A stretch of DNA of 64,000 nt from Bradyrhizobium sp. AUGA SZCCT0158 (GCF_018130065.1 NZ_JAFCME010000003.1:254501-318500); one strand, 5' to 3'. Positions 36,976-46,031 are shown, counted from the first letter of the stretch. Notes: a model not told the origin generated them from the sequence alone. Translations and numbers: made by a program.

Positions 36976-37074
36976 CGGGCATTCGCACCGAAACCTGGAA
37001 GAACTAGCCTGATCTCCATCGGCGCACACGGCCCGGCGGCAAACCTGCCGCTTCACAGAGATCAGGAGGCTACC

Positions 37075-37785
37075 ATGGGTAAGGAACAGAAAGTCGTCAT
37101 CATCACCGGCGCATCGCAGGGTATCGGCGCGGATCTGGTGAAGGGATATCGCGATCGCAACTACCGCGTCGTCGCCAATTCCCGTTCGATCAGGCCGTCC
37201 AGCGATCCGGATGTTCTGACCGTCGCGGGCGACGTTTCCGACCCGGCGACCGCGCAGAAAATCGTGTCGCAGGCGCTGGAGCGTTTCGGCCGCATCGATT
37301 CCCTGGTCAACAATGCCGGCATCTTCGTCGCCAAGCCGTTCACCAGCTATACCGCCGAGGATTTTGCGTCGGTCATTGCAACCAATGTTGGGAGCTTCTT
37401 CTACCTGACAAAACTCGCCGCGGCCGAGATGCTGAAGCAGGGTTCGGGTCACATCGTGCAGATCACGACCAGCCTGGTCGACCATGCCAACAGCAACGTT
37501 CCCTCGGTGCTGGCCTCGCTGACCAAGGGCGGTTTGAACGCCGCCACCAAATCCCTGGCGATCGAGTACGCAAAGCGAGGCATCCGCGTCAACGCTGTCT
37601 CCCCGGGAGTCATCAAGACTCCGATGCACAAACCTGAAACGCACGAATTCCTGGCCAATCTGCATCCGGTCGGGCGCATGGGCGAAGCCAAGGACATCGT
37701 CGACGCCGTGCTGTTCCTGGAAGGAGCCGCCTTCGTCACCGGCGAGATCCTGCATGTCGATGGCGGCCAGAGCGCCGGTCACTGA
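37075..37785 (+). CDS. SDR-family protein with an altered catalytic Tyr
   Basis: 236 residues; AGGAGG lies 6 bases before the ATG. The Rossmann start is TGASQGIGADLVKGY and the NNAG motif is present (SLVNNAGIFV). At the active site the usual YxxxK reads ASLTK, so the catalytic Tyr is replaced by Ala, while the Lys stays; a Ser/Thr-rich segment (IVQITTSLVDH) stands where the catalytic Ser should be. C-terminal VDGGQSAGH fits the family. It may be a non-classical SDR, or an NAD(P) binder without classical activity. The tautomerase gene follows. Confidence 0.85.
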   Translation: MGKEQKVVIITGASQGIGADLVKGYRDRNYRVVANSRSIRPSSDPDVLTVAGDVSDPATAQKIVSQALERFGRIDSLVNNAGIFVAKPFTSYTAEDFASVIATNVGSFFYLTKLAAAEMLKQGSGHIVQITTSLVDHANSNVPSVLASLTKGGLNAATKSLAIEYAKRGIRVNAVSPGVIKTPMHKPETHEFLANLHPVGRMGEAKDIVDAVLFLEGAAFVTGEILHVDGGQSAGH

Positions 37786-37821
37786 CAGCCATTCGGAACA
37801 ACTCCAGCAAGGATAATGAAC

Positions 37822-38070
37822 ATGCCCATCGTTACCATCCAGATCACCCGCGAAGGCACCCACCCCGGTGCCGACGCGGCCACGCCCGAAGAAAAGGCCG
37901 CCCTGATCAAGGGCGTCAGCCAGCTGCTGCTCGACGTGCTCAAGAAGCCGCTGGAGTCGACATTCGTCGTCATCGACGAAGTCGACACCGGCAATTGGGG
38001 TTGGGGTGGGCTTCCCGTGCTCGACTACCGAAAGAAGCGTGCGAGCGCGCGCACGGGCTCCGCAGGCTAG
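37822..38070 (+). CDS. 4-oxalocrotonate tautomerase-family protein
   Basis: 82 residues from ATG 37822. This start places Pro directly after Met (MPIVTIQITREG), which is needed because Pro1 is the catalytic base once Met is removed; AAGGA lies 8 bases upstream. An ATG at 37816 would bury that proline and sits too close to the ribosome site. The segment EEKAALIKGVSQLLLDVLKK fits the family helix. Substrate unknown. It lies 36 bp behind the SDR gene, probably in one operon. Confidence 0.85.
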   Translation: MPIVTIQITREGTHPGADAATPEEKAALIKGVSQLLLDVLKKPLESTFVVIDEVDTGNWGWGGLPVLDYRKKRASARTGSAG

Positions 38071-38198
38071 CGGGAAGGATGCTCGAAATACGGACAGGGA
38101 CTACGCCGCCCTGTTCGTGATCGGCGCGGACGCTGTCACCGTCTCGCTGGCGATTGACCTCGTTACCACGACCGAACGAGGAAGATAGCTTCCGCGCC

Positions 38199-38576
38199 TC
38201 ACGGCCTGACCCAGCGCTGCACCGCTTCTGCCGTATCCGCCGGCGTAGTGTTGAAGCAGATCCGGACATGCGGCACGTGGATCAGGACGAGATTGATGAT
38301 CTTCTCGAACAGCAGCAGTCGTTCCGGGGGCTCGCGCAGGCCGGCGCCGATCACCACGCAATCCAGATGTCTCGATTTGAGCGCGGCAACGGTCACCGCC
38401 TCGGCGGTTTCGCCGGGATCGATCAGACAGCTCTCCGCGTCGTAGCCGAGCGCGCGCAGTATTTCGATTTGCGCCTCGATGAAATTCCTGACGAGTTCGG
38501 GTGTCAGCCCCGGAAAGGCGTTGAAATCCACAAACGAAGGCTCGATGCCGATCGCGAGCACGGTCTTTTTCGCCAT
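38199..38576 (-). CDS. Conserved small protein of unknown function
   Basis: 125 residues from ATG 38576, which has GGA 8 bases upstream. It starts with a strand AKKTVLAIGIEPSFVDF and shows alternating helix and strand (LDCVVIGAGLREPPERLLLF), suggesting a small alpha/beta fold. I do not recognise the family. It is transcribed against the tautomerase and divergently from the ABM monooxygenase gene. Confidence 0.6.
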   Translation of the reverse strand: MAKKTVLAIGIEPSFVDFNAFPGLTPELVRNFIEAQIEILRALGYDAESCLIDPGETAEAVTVAALKSRHLDCVVIGAGLREPPERLLLFEKIINLVLIHVPHVRICFNTTPADTAEAVQRWVRP

Positions 38577-38753
38577 GCGTTGGTTCCATATCGGGTGAAG
38601 CGCTCGCGGACCAAACGCGTGGATCCTCGCGCCGGTTCCAAATCCCGTCTTGATATGACAATTCGACTGACACCGAAGCATCGATGTCGTGATCCCGACT
38701 AGGATGGACGTCAGTCGCCGGTATCGGCGCTGGATGTTTCACAGGAGAACAAC

Positions 38754-39065
38754 ATGGCAGCAATCGACAACGCCAACCAAAGCCTGGTCGTCACCGCGTT
38801 CTGGGAGGTCAATCCGGGCGAGGAAGCGGCGGTCGCCAGTCTACTGAAAGATTTCCTGCCGCAGGCGCAGCGCGAGCCCGGCGTGAAGGAATTCCAGATC
38901 CATCAGAACCTGGCCGAGCCGCGGAAATACTTCTTCTACGAGGTGTTCGCGGGCGAAGCAGCCTTCGCCGATCATCAGCAAACGCCGCACTTCAAGAACA
39001 TCATCGTCGGCCAGGCGATTCCAAAACTTGCGAAGCGCGAACGCTCGCAGTTCCGCTTCATTTAG
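38754..39065 (+). CDS. ABM-family (antibiotic biosynthesis monooxygenase-like) protein
   Basis: 103 residues; CAGGAG lies 6 bases before the ATG. The dimeric ferredoxin-like ABM pattern is clear: VVTAFWEVNPGEEAAVASLL, EPGVKEFQIHQNLAEP, FFYEVFAGEAAFADHQQTPHF. Members include YgiN-type quinol monooxygenases and many proteins of unknown substrate that need no cofactor. It ends 2 bases from the convergent sigma factor gene. Possible link to the redox genes upstream, not shown. Confidence 0.85.
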   Translation: MAAIDNANQSLVVTAFWEVNPGEEAAVASLLKDFLPQAQREPGVKEFQIHQNLAEPRKYFFYEVFAGEAAFADHQQTPHFKNIIVGQAIPKLAKRERSQFRFI

Positions 39066-39067
39066 GC

Positions 39068-40360
39068 TCAAGCCGGCGCGCCGCTGCCTGCTTCGGCGGC
39101 GCGCCGCTTCAACAATTCCTGCTCGCGCTTGTTGCCAGCGAGACTGGCGGCGGCCTCGAACGCGGCGCGCGCTTCTTCGAAGCGCCCGAGTTTGTGCAGC
39201 AGATCGCCGCGAACGCTTCCCAGCAGGTGGTAGGTCTTCAGCGCCGGCTCGTGCGCAAGACGGTCCACGATCGCAAGCGCTGCCGCTGGTCCCTCGGCCA
39301 TGCCGACCGCAACGGCGCGGTTGAGTTCGATGATGGGCGAGCGAACCAACGCGGCCAATTCAGCGTAGAGTTCTGCAATGCGCGGCCAGGGCGTCTCATC
39401 GGGCGCCGACGCCTGAGCGTGGCAGGCGATGATCGCCGCCTGCAAGGCATAGAAACCGGCGGCGCCGCCAAGTTCGTGCGCCCGCGCCAGTGCCGACATG
39501 CCGCGGCGGATCTGGAGTTGGTCCCACAGCCCGCGGTTCTGGTCCATCAGCAGGATCGGATCGCCGGCTTTGTCGGTGCGCGCGGCGATGCGCGAGGCAT
39601 TCAATTCCATCAGCGCCAGCAGGCCATGCGCCTCGGATTCCTGAGGCGCGATCGAGGTCAGCACGCGCCCCATCCGCAGCGCATCGTTGCACAGCTGCGG
39701 CCGCAGCCATTCGTCGCCGCGGGCCGCGGTATAGCCTTCGTTGAAGATGAGGTAGACGACCTCCAGCACCGAGGCGAGCCGATCGGAAAGCTCCTCGCCG
39801 CGCGGGGTCTCGTAAGCGAGACCTGATTCCGACAGCGTCCGCTTTGCCCGCACGATCCTTTGGGCAATGGTCGCCTCCGGCAGCAGGAAGGCGCGCGCGA
39901 TCTCGTCCGTGGTCAGGCCGCAGATCATCCGCAGCGCCAGCGCGGCGCGGGCTTCGCGCGACAGGCGCGGATGGCAGGCAGTGAAGATCAGCCGCAGCAA
40001 TTCATCGCCGATATCGTCGTCGAGTGCGCTGTCGAAATCGGGCATGGCCTGCTGTTCCTGCTCCATGTCCCGCGCCACGATCTCGTGCTTGCGGGTGAGC
40101 ATCTGGCGGCGGCGCAGATGATCCAGCGCGCGCCGCTTGGCGATCGCCATCAGCCAGGCGCCGGGCTTTTCCGGAACGCCCGTGACAGGCCAGTGCTCGA
40201 TCGCCGCCAGCAGCGCTTCCTGTGTCAGGTCCTCGGCCAGCGGCACGTCGCGCAGCATCCGCGACAGGCTGGTGAGCAGCCGCGGCTGCTCGATGCGCCA
40301 GACGGCGACGACGGTGCGATGGATGTCGGCGGCGGTCATCGCCGCCGACGCTGCTTGCAT
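39068..40360 (-). CDS. ECF sigma factor of the ECF42 (DGPF-associated) type
   Basis: 430 residues from ATG 40360 with GAGG 8 bases upstream. Sigma region 2 (LSRMLRDVPLAEDLTQEALL, then GAWLMAIAKRRALDHLRRR) and region 4 (GLTTDEIARAFLLPEATIAQ) fill the first 185 residues. The long C-terminal extension (about 190-430) contains helical TPR-like segments such as GRFEEARAAFEAAASLAGNK. This layout, directly behind DGPF/YCII genes, defines the ECF42 group, where the C-terminal domain rather than an anti-sigma factor is thought to control activity. No anti-sigma gene is present here, which agrees. Confidence 0.9.
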   Translation of the reverse strand: MQAASAAMTAADIHRTVVAVWRIEQPRLLTSLSRMLRDVPLAEDLTQEALLAAIEHWPVTGVPEKPGAWLMAIAKRRALDHLRRRQMLTRKHEIVARDMEQEQQAMPDFDSALDDDIGDELLRLIFTACHPRLSREARAALALRMICGLTTDEIARAFLLPEATIAQRIVRAKRTLSESGLAYETPRGEELSDRLASVLEVVYLIFNEGYTAARGDEWLRPQLCNDALRMGRVLTSIAPQESEAHGLLALMELNASRIAARTDKAGDPILLMDQNRGLWDQLQIRRGMSALARAHELGGAAGFYALQAAIIACHAQASAPDETPWPRIAELYAELAALVRSPIIELNRAVAVGMAEGPAAALAIVDRLAHEPALKTYHLLGSVRGDLLHKLGRFEEARAAFEAAASLAGNKREQELLKRRAAEAGSGAPA

Positions 40361-40370
40361 GGCGAGAGCC

Positions 40371-40763
40371 TCAAGAGGCGGCCCGCGCACTGACCGAGCA
40401 GGCCGCCTCCCAATCCGCCGTCACAAAAGCGCGGACTTCGCACGTGCCTTCCCAACCCGGCATGTAGTCGCGGTGGACCTGCATGAACTCGACCGCCTTC
40501 TCGATCGCCTCCTGCTTGTCGCGGAGTTCGAAGATCGCATAGCCGCCGATCACTTCCTTGGCTTCCACGAACGGCCCGTCCACGACACCGAGCCTGCCGT
40601 CCGTGATCCGCACCTGCGCGCCCGATGTGCGCGGTTGTAGCGCACCACTGGTGACCATGCGGCCCGCCTTGATTTCGCGTTCGGCGAGCTTGTGCACGGC
40701 CGCCATCAGTTCGGGCGTCGGCGGTGTGGGGTGGACAGGCGTAACGATATACATGAAGCGCAT
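40371..40763 (-). CDS. YCII/DGPF-domain protein 1
   Basis: 130 residues; GGGAG lies 8 bases upstream of the ATG. The namesake motif is VVDGPFVEAKEVIGGYAIFE, inside a small ferredoxin-like domain. The gene ends 10 bases before the sigma factor start, so the two are cotranscribed. Function of DGPF proteins is unknown; they are the usual targets or partners of ECF42 factors. Closely similar to the next gene, a tandem duplicate. Confidence 0.88.
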   Translation of the reverse strand: MRFMYIVTPVHPTPPTPELMAAVHKLAEREIKAGRMVTSGALQPRTSGAQVRITDGRLGVVDGPFVEAKEVIGGYAIFELRDKQEAIEKAVEFMQVHRDYMPGWEGTCEVRAFVTADWEAACSVSARAAS

Positions 40764-40835
40764 GTGAAGAACTCCCTTGTGAGCCAGCCACCACTATCGC
40801 TGGCTAGCGGCGGCCGGGATGGCGAACGGCGATGA

Positions 40836-41207
40836 TCAGGAACACTCGCCCGGCGCGCCGTCGAAGAATGCGCGAATCTCGCACGTCCCTTCCCAGCCCG
40901 GCATGTGATCGACGTGGAGCTGCATGAATTCCTTCGCCAGCGCCACCGCCTCTTCCTTGCTGCGCAGTTCTGATATCGCGTAGCCGCCGATCACTTCCTT
41001 GGCCTCCACGAACGGGCCATCGACGACGCTGAGCTTGCCGTCGGTGATGCGCACCTGCGCGCCCATCGCCAGCGGCATCAACCCGCCGGTGTCCAGCATG
41101 CGGCCGGCCTTGATTTCCCTGTCGGCGAGCTTGTTCATCGCCTCCATCATTGCTGCCGGCGGCTCCGCGGGCGGATGGGACGACATGACGATCGACATGA
41201 AGCGCAT
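40836..41207 (-). CDS. YCII/DGPF-domain protein 2
   Basis: 123 residues from ATG 41207 with CAGGAG 6 bases upstream. It shares MRFM.IV, AGRM, AQVRITDG, the VVDGPFVEAKEVIGGYAI motif and MPGWEGTCE.RAF with protein 1, so the pair arose by duplication; the C-terminal end differs (DGAPGECS). First gene of the DGPF-DGPF-sigma unit. Confidence 0.88.
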   Translation of the reverse strand: MRFMSIVMSSHPPAEPPAAMMEAMNKLADREIKAGRMLDTGGLMPLAMGAQVRITDGKLSVVDGPFVEAKEVIGGYAISELRSKEEAVALAKEFMQLHVDHMPGWEGTCEIRAFFDGAPGECS

Positions 41208-41340
41208 GAAAAACTCCTGTTTGAGGCGAGCTGCAGGCACCGAGCCCGCGGAACTGTCCCGCTATTTCAGACGACGAACGGGATTGCCGGGAATCGACAG
41301 GGGTTTTGACAATTTTTCGAGGGGACCAATGGACGCGGCA

Positions 41341-41374
41341 ATCCGGGATCAGCGCAGGCTGATCCGGGATCAGC
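41341..41374. repeat. Tandem 13-bp repeats with a palindrome
   Basis: ATCCGGGATCAGC occurs at 41341-41353 and 41362-41374, a 21-base period or two helical turns. The second copy is part of a perfect palindrome, GCTGATCC-G-GGATCAGC (41358-41374). It lies between the DGPF start and the stop of the secreted-protein gene, about 134-167 bp upstream of the DGPF gene. It could be an operator or sigma-factor-related site. Confidence 0.4.
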
Positions 41375-41398
41375 ACAGCCTCGGCAATAATCCTGGCC

Positions 41399-42472
41399 TC
41401 ATCCGGTGCAAAACAGCCGGTTTCGATCCGCGCCACCGCGCAAATAGGTCGTCAACGCCAATATTTCCGGTTCGGTCAAGTCCTGGCGCAAGGGGACGCC
41501 GGGGAATTCCCGTGCCATCATGGCCTTTGCCGCCTCGGGCTGCTCGCCCTTGACCACCACGGTGAGATATCTGGCAACCGCCTTGACCTCGCGCCGCTCC
41601 TGAACGGTCCTGGGCTGCGGCAGCTTTGCCGACGACCCGGCCATCAGGTCCTCGAGCGCGACCCAGGCAAGCCGGCGCTGGTTGGTATCGGGATCGTCGA
41701 CCGTCGGCCGGCCCGCATAGGTCAGTGCGGTCAGATAATAGTGCGCAGCCGCGATGTAGTCGCGGACCGCGGGCAGCATCGGCTTGTCATTGCGCAGCGG
41801 CATCAACCTGACGTCTCCGCCGGTGGCGGAAGCGAGATAGCAGCGCCAATGCTGCAGGGCGGAGAGCTCGGACACCATGATGCCCGCGCGCAGCCGGCGC
41901 AATTTTTCGGGCTCTATCTTGACGAAGACACGCGGTTCTTCACCTGCGGCCTGACGCAAGAAGAGGGTACCGTCGTCCACATCCACCCGACCCTCGACCA
42001 TCCAGGCACTTGTTGCGCTCACGCTGCGCGCGCGGATGATCGGATCGCCGCGCGGCGAATCAATTCGGTTCGCCGCGGTACTGATATCGCTGAAAAGGAG
42101 TTTGCTTCCGGATGCAAGGATCTGTTCCTTGCCGGTGGCAGGGGCCGAACCTGAAAGCGCGAGCCGTCCGGTGGCCACCAGCGGTGCATCGCTGCAGAGA
42201 TTTTCCTTGGCGCAATAGCCGGGATCGATACCGTAAAATCCCATCATGCGGTTCTCGAACCGCCCGTCGCTCTCGATGATGAGAAGCTCCTCCATCGGCA
42301 CGATGGTGCCGTCCCGCCACAGCGGCGGAAAGGCGACGTTGTCGACCGCGATCCACCAGCCCGCAAGGTGGGGTGGAACCGATGACTGCGCCGAAGCCGA
42401 TCCCGCAGCCGTCAAAGCCAGGAAGGCAATGGGCGCAATCAACATGCGCTGCAAACAGCCCAAGAGCGACAT
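41399..42472 (-). CDS. Secreted protein of unknown function
   Basis: 357 residues. A signal peptide (MLIAPIAFLALTAAGSASAQ after nine leading residues) predicts export. The mature part has HLAGWWIAVDNVAF, a long middle with strands (IIRARSVSATSAWMVEGRVD) and a helical C-terminal region that ends RNRLFCTG. Cysteines appear in CAKENLCSD and WRCYL. I recognise no family. It lies alone between the DGPF genes and the Inh-like gene, 172 bp from the latter. Confidence 0.6.
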   Translation of the reverse strand: MSLLGCLQRMLIAPIAFLALTAAGSASAQSSVPPHLAGWWIAVDNVAFPPLWRDGTIVPMEELLIIESDGRFENRMMGFYGIDPGYCAKENLCSDAPLVATGRLALSGSAPATGKEQILASGSKLLFSDISTAANRIDSPRGDPIIRARSVSATSAWMVEGRVDVDDGTLFLRQAAGEEPRVFVKIEPEKLRRLRAGIMVSELSALQHWRCYLASATGGDVRLMPLRNDKPMLPAVRDYIAAAHYYLTALTYAGRPTVDDPDTNQRRLAWVALEDLMAGSSAKLPQPRTVQERREVKAVARYLTVVVKGEQPEAAKAMMAREFPGVPLRQDLTEPEILALTTYLRGGADRNRLFCTG

Positions 42473-42644
42473 GACCGAATTCCTACGGTTCCTGTCCCGC
42501 TGCCGTTCAGCTTCGACGCGACCGAACCGCGTGCGCGTGACCTGGCGACACCAATTGGTGATCGCTGCGGCTTAGAAGAAAGGCTGCGACAGCGAAAAAG
42601 GTTCCGCCGGGCCCTCCTGTGGTCGGGGCCGGCGCGGATGGTGC

Positions 42645-43463
42645 CTACTGCCCCCGGATCATGATCAGGGGATCGGCGCTGTCGGGCACCCGCCGCCATT
42701 GCGCATTGTCGTCGGCCTCGAACTGCCAGGTCTGGCCGCTGGCCGACAGCAATATCATCCGGCCGTGATCGAGCCGCCACTGGTTGGGCGCGAACGCAGC
42801 CACCGCGGGATCACAGCGCGGCTTCAAAAACACCTGGAAATTATCGCCGGTCGCCTCGGTGTTGGTGAGCGTCAGGCCGCAGATCGCCTTGCCATTGCCG
42901 CGCACCATCGACCAGTCGCCGATCATCTGGTCCATCGATTTGGCGAGCGAGCGGGCGGCTGCGAGATTCTGCAGGATGTAGACGCCTTCGCCGGTCCGCA
43001 GTCCTTCGAAAATGCCGCTCTCGACTTCGGTGAAATCGATTACCGGCTGGCCGGCGGCATCCTGCAGCCGCACGATGTCGCCGAGGCCCTTGATATTCCA
43101 GGCGATGATATCCTTGGTGAAGGGCAGCGCCGCCGCGCAGCCGGGCTCGAGTTCCAGTTTCAATCCCTGCGGCGTCGCATCGCCCTTGAACGTGACGACG
43201 CAGGTCTTGCTGCGCTCGGTGGTCGCAAGCTCCCACTGGCCGACCATGTCCTTCTGCAGGTTCGGGCCGCCCTGCGACCGCGCCGGTGACCCGGAAGCAA
43301 GCAGAACGGCAAGCAGCGCCCATAGCACTGCAACCGCGACACCTGGGCGGCCAGAGCCTTTTCCGTTTCGATTGAATCGAAACGGGGCACTAGATTCCTT
43401 ATTTTGACGCGTTTTCTTGCCGCGAACCGGGACCACTTCGCTGGAAAACGCTACGCGAGGCAT
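42645..43463 (-). CDS. Inh/AprI-like protein with two repeats
   Basis: 272 residues from ATG 43463, which shares a base with the dehydrogenase stop (TGATG). After a basic leader a helix (GVAVAVLWALLAVLLASGSP) acts as signal peptide or anchor. Two repeats of the Inh / Omp19 beta-barrel type follow: MVGQWELAT with CVVTF and GLKLELEPGCA, and MIGDWSMVR with CGLTL and FQVFLKPRCD. This family inhibits metalloproteases of the serralysin type and also includes outer-membrane Omp19-like proteins. No serralysin gene is in the window. Coupling to an ABC/dehydrogenase operon is unusual. Confidence 0.75.
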   Translation of the reverse strand: MPRVAFSSEVVPVRGKKTRQNKESSAPFRFNRNGKGSGRPGVAVAVLWALLAVLLASGSPARSQGGPNLQKDMVGQWELATTERSKTCVVTFKGDATPQGLKLELEPGCAAALPFTKDIIAWNIKGLGDIVRLQDAAGQPVIDFTEVESGIFEGLRTGEGVYILQNLAAARSLAKSMDQMIGDWSMVRGNGKAICGLTLTNTEATGDNFQVFLKPRCDPAVAAFAPNQWRLDHGRMILLSASGQTWQFEADDNAQWRRVPDSADPLIMIRGQ

Positions 43464-44452
43464 CAGCGCCCCTTCACCGGCGTTTCCGGCACCGGCGTCA
43501 GCGGCGCCTTGCCGGCAAACCAGTTCTTGATGTTATCGACCACGAGCTGGTCCATGGCATTGCGCGTGACCACCGAGGCCGAGCCGATATGTGGCAGCAG
43601 CACGACGTTTTGCATGGCTTTCAGATCGTCCGGCACGCTCGGCTCGTTGGCAAACACGTCGAGCCCCGCCGCCAGGATCGTCCCCGACTTCAGCGCCGCG
43701 ACCAGCGCCTCTTCGTCGACGACCGAGCCGCGCGCCACGTTGATCAATACACCGCGCGGCCCAAGCGCCTTGAGAACATCGGCATTGATCATTTTTGCGG
43801 TAGAGGCGCCGCCCGGCACGATCACGATCAGGGTGTCGACCGCCTTCGCCATTTCCAGCAGGTCGGGGTAATGCTTGTAGGAGACCGCCGATGACGGGTT
43901 GCGCGAATGATAGGAGACCGGCACCAGCGAAGCCTCCAGCCGGCGGCCGATCGCCTGGCCAATGCGGCCCATACCGACAATGCCGACCTTGCGGTCGCGC
44001 AGCGAGCCGACGCTCAGGGGATAATTCTGCGTCTGCCACAGGCCCGAACGCAGATAGCGGTCGGCCTTGACGAATTCGCGCAAGGTCGAGATCAACAGCC
44101 CCATCGCGACGTCGGCGACCTCTTCGGTCAGCACATCGGGTGTGTTGGTGACCACCACATTGTGTTCGCGCGAATAGTTGCAATCGACGTGGTCGTAGCC
44201 GACGCCGAAGCTGGCAATGAGCTCGAGCTTCGGAAAATGCGACAGTGCCTTGGCATCGGCCGGCACCGAATGATAGGTCACCGCCATGCCACGGGTCTTG
44301 GCCAGCACGTCGGGCGTCAGCCGTTCGAGATCCGCCCGGCTCTCCGCCTTGTGCAGTACATATTGGTCGGAGAAGCCGTTTTCGAGGATCGGCCTGATTG
44401 GCCCATAGACCAGCAAATCGATCTTTTCGGACGAAATATTCCCGGCAGCCAT
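43463..44452 (-). CDS. D-isomer-specific 2-hydroxyacid dehydrogenase
   Basis: 329 residues. The NAD(P) motif is KVGIVGMGRIGQAIGRRLEA. The catalytic triad is visible as Arg in INVARGSVVDEE, Glu in LDVFANEP and His in LLPHIGSAS. It fits the GhrB/hydroxypyruvate-glyoxylate reductase group. Both ends overlap neighbours as TGATG, so it is translated with the ABC permease before it and the Inh-like gene after it, and may process what the ABC system imports. Confidence 0.92.
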   Translation of the reverse strand: MAAGNISSEKIDLLVYGPIRPILENGFSDQYVLHKAESRADLERLTPDVLAKTRGMAVTYHSVPADAKALSHFPKLELIASFGVGYDHVDCNYSREHNVVVTNTPDVLTEEVADVAMGLLISTLREFVKADRYLRSGLWQTQNYPLSVGSLRDRKVGIVGMGRIGQAIGRRLEASLVPVSYHSRNPSSAVSYKHYPDLLEMAKAVDTLIVIVPGGASTAKMINADVLKALGPRGVLINVARGSVVDEEALVAALKSGTILAAGLDVFANEPSVPDDLKAMQNVVLLPHIGSASVVTRNAMDQLVVDNIKNWFAGKAPLTPVPETPVKGR

Positions 44453-45240
44453 CAGTTTTCCTTTCGAAGCGCGCTTTCATGCCAGCGCCGCAGTACCAGA
44501 TGCGAAATTAGCGCCAGCAGCCCATAGATGACAATCCCGGCGACGGAGAGCAACAGCAGAGCGGCGAACATTCGGGGAATGTTGAGACGGTAACCGGACT
44601 CGGCAATACGGAACGCAAGGCCCGAGCCTGCGCCCGCCGTGCCGGCCGCGATTTCGGCGACCACTGCGCCAATCAGGGATAGTCCGCCTGCGATCCGCAA
44701 TCCACCGAGAATATAGGGCAATGCTGCTGGCAACTTCAGGTACCGCAGCGTCTGCAGCCGCGACGCGCCATAGAGGCTGAACAGGCCGGCCAGATTGCGG
44801 TCGACCGAATTGAGCCCGAGCGTGGTGTTGGACAGCACCGGAAAGAAGGCGACGATCCAGGCGCAAACGATGACCGCGGTTTGTTGCTGCAAATAGATCA
44901 GCAGCAACGGTGCGATCGCGATCACAGGCGTGACCTGCAGGATTACCGCATAGGGAAACAGCGAATATTCCAGCCATTTCGATTGATTGAACAACAGCGC
45001 CAGCGCGACGCCGCCGATCGCGGCGGCGATGAAGCCTTCCAGCGTGGTCAGCAAGGTGACGCCGAGGGATTCCGATAGCACCGGCCAGTCCGCGACCAGC
45101 GTCTGGAACACCGCCGATGGCCCCGGCAGCACATAAGGCTGGATGTCGTTGACGCGCACCACCAGCTCCCACAACGCGATGCCGGCGGCGAGCACCACGA
45201 CGGGTAGCAAGAACCGAACAAAATCCCGTGAAGAACTCAT
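44452..45240 (-). CDS. ABC transporter permease (SsuC/TauC type)
   Basis: 262 residues from ATG 45240, which overlaps the ATPase stop as ATGA. About six membrane helices; the coupling loop lies around LAGLFSLYGASRLQTLRYLK. Typical for nitrate/sulfonate/taurine-like uptake permeases. It works with the ATPase and NMT1-like binding protein upstream. Substrate unresolved. Confidence 0.9.
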   Translation of the reverse strand: MSSSRDFVRFLLPVVVLAAGIALWELVVRVNDIQPYVLPGPSAVFQTLVADWPVLSESLGVTLLTTLEGFIAAAIGGVALALLFNQSKWLEYSLFPYAVILQVTPVIAIAPLLLIYLQQQTAVIVCAWIVAFFPVLSNTTLGLNSVDRNLAGLFSLYGASRLQTLRYLKLPAALPYILGGLRIAGGLSLIGAVVAEIAAGTAGAGSGLAFRIAESGYRLNIPRMFAALLLLSVAGIVIYGLLALISHLVLRRWHESALRKEN

Positions 45241-46031
45241 GCGCTTGTTCGCCCCGAATAGGAGGGCACCAGCGCTTGTGAGACCTCGCGGCAATAGGCG
45301 GCATAGGAAGCCGACATCCGGAAGTCCTCGACCCGCGGCTCCGGCGTGTCGATACGAAATTCAGCGCTGACGCGCCCCGGCCGTGACGACATCACGACCA
45401 CGCGCTGCGACAGATACACCGACTCGAACACCGAATGGGTGACGAAGATGACCGTCATATTCAGCTTGCGCCACAACTCCAGGAGATCGTTGTTGAGACG
45501 GAAGCGCGTGATCTCGTCGAGTGCGGCGAACGGCTCGTCCATCAGCAGGATATCCGGACGGGTGACCAGCGCCCGCGCCAGCGATACCCGCATCTTCATG
45601 CCGCCGGACAATTCGCGCGGGTATGCAGCGGCGAACTCCGACAGGGCGACCTGCGCCAGCGCCTCGCTGATCCGCCGGTCCGCTTCCGTCGTCGCCATGC
45701 CGGCAAGCTTCAGCGGCAGCCGGACATTGTCCTGCACGCTGGCCCACGGCATCAGGGTCGGCTCCTGAAACACGAAGCCGATGTCATGACCCGCGCGGGT
45801 TTCCTTCGCGTGGTGCGAAACGGCAACCACACCCGAACTCGGCGTGGTCAGTCCCGCAATCAGCCGCAAGGCGGTGGATTTGCCGCAGCCGGAGGGGCCT
45901 AGCAAGGAGACGAATTCGCCACGCTTGACGTCGAGGTCGAACGGTCCAAGCGCGGCCACGCCATTGTCATAGACCTTGGTGACGTCACCAAGGCTCACCG
46001 CCATCGCATCAGACAAAGCGGGACCGGCCAT
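45237..46031 (-). CDS. ABC transporter ATP-binding protein (SsuB/TauB type)
   Basis: 264 residues from ATG 46031; a GTG one codon upstream is possible. Walker A is GPSGCGKST, the signature LSGGMKMRVSLARALV, Walker B ILLMDEPFAALDE, and the switch His is in FVTHSVFESV. It powers the permease that follows, with which it overlaps by 4 bases. Confidence 0.93.
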   Translation of the reverse strand: MAGPALSDAMAVSLGDVTKVYDNGVAALGPFDLDVKRGEFVSLLGPSGCGKSTALRLIAGLTTPSSGVVAVSHHAKETRAGHDIGFVFQEPTLMPWASVQDNVRLPLKLAGMATTEADRRISEALAQVALSEFAAAYPRELSGGMKMRVSLARALVTRPDILLMDEPFAALDEITRFRLNNDLLELWRKLNMTVIFVTHSVFESVYLSQRVVVMSSRPGRVSAEFRIDTPEPRVEDFRMSASYAAYCREVSQALVPSYSGRTSA

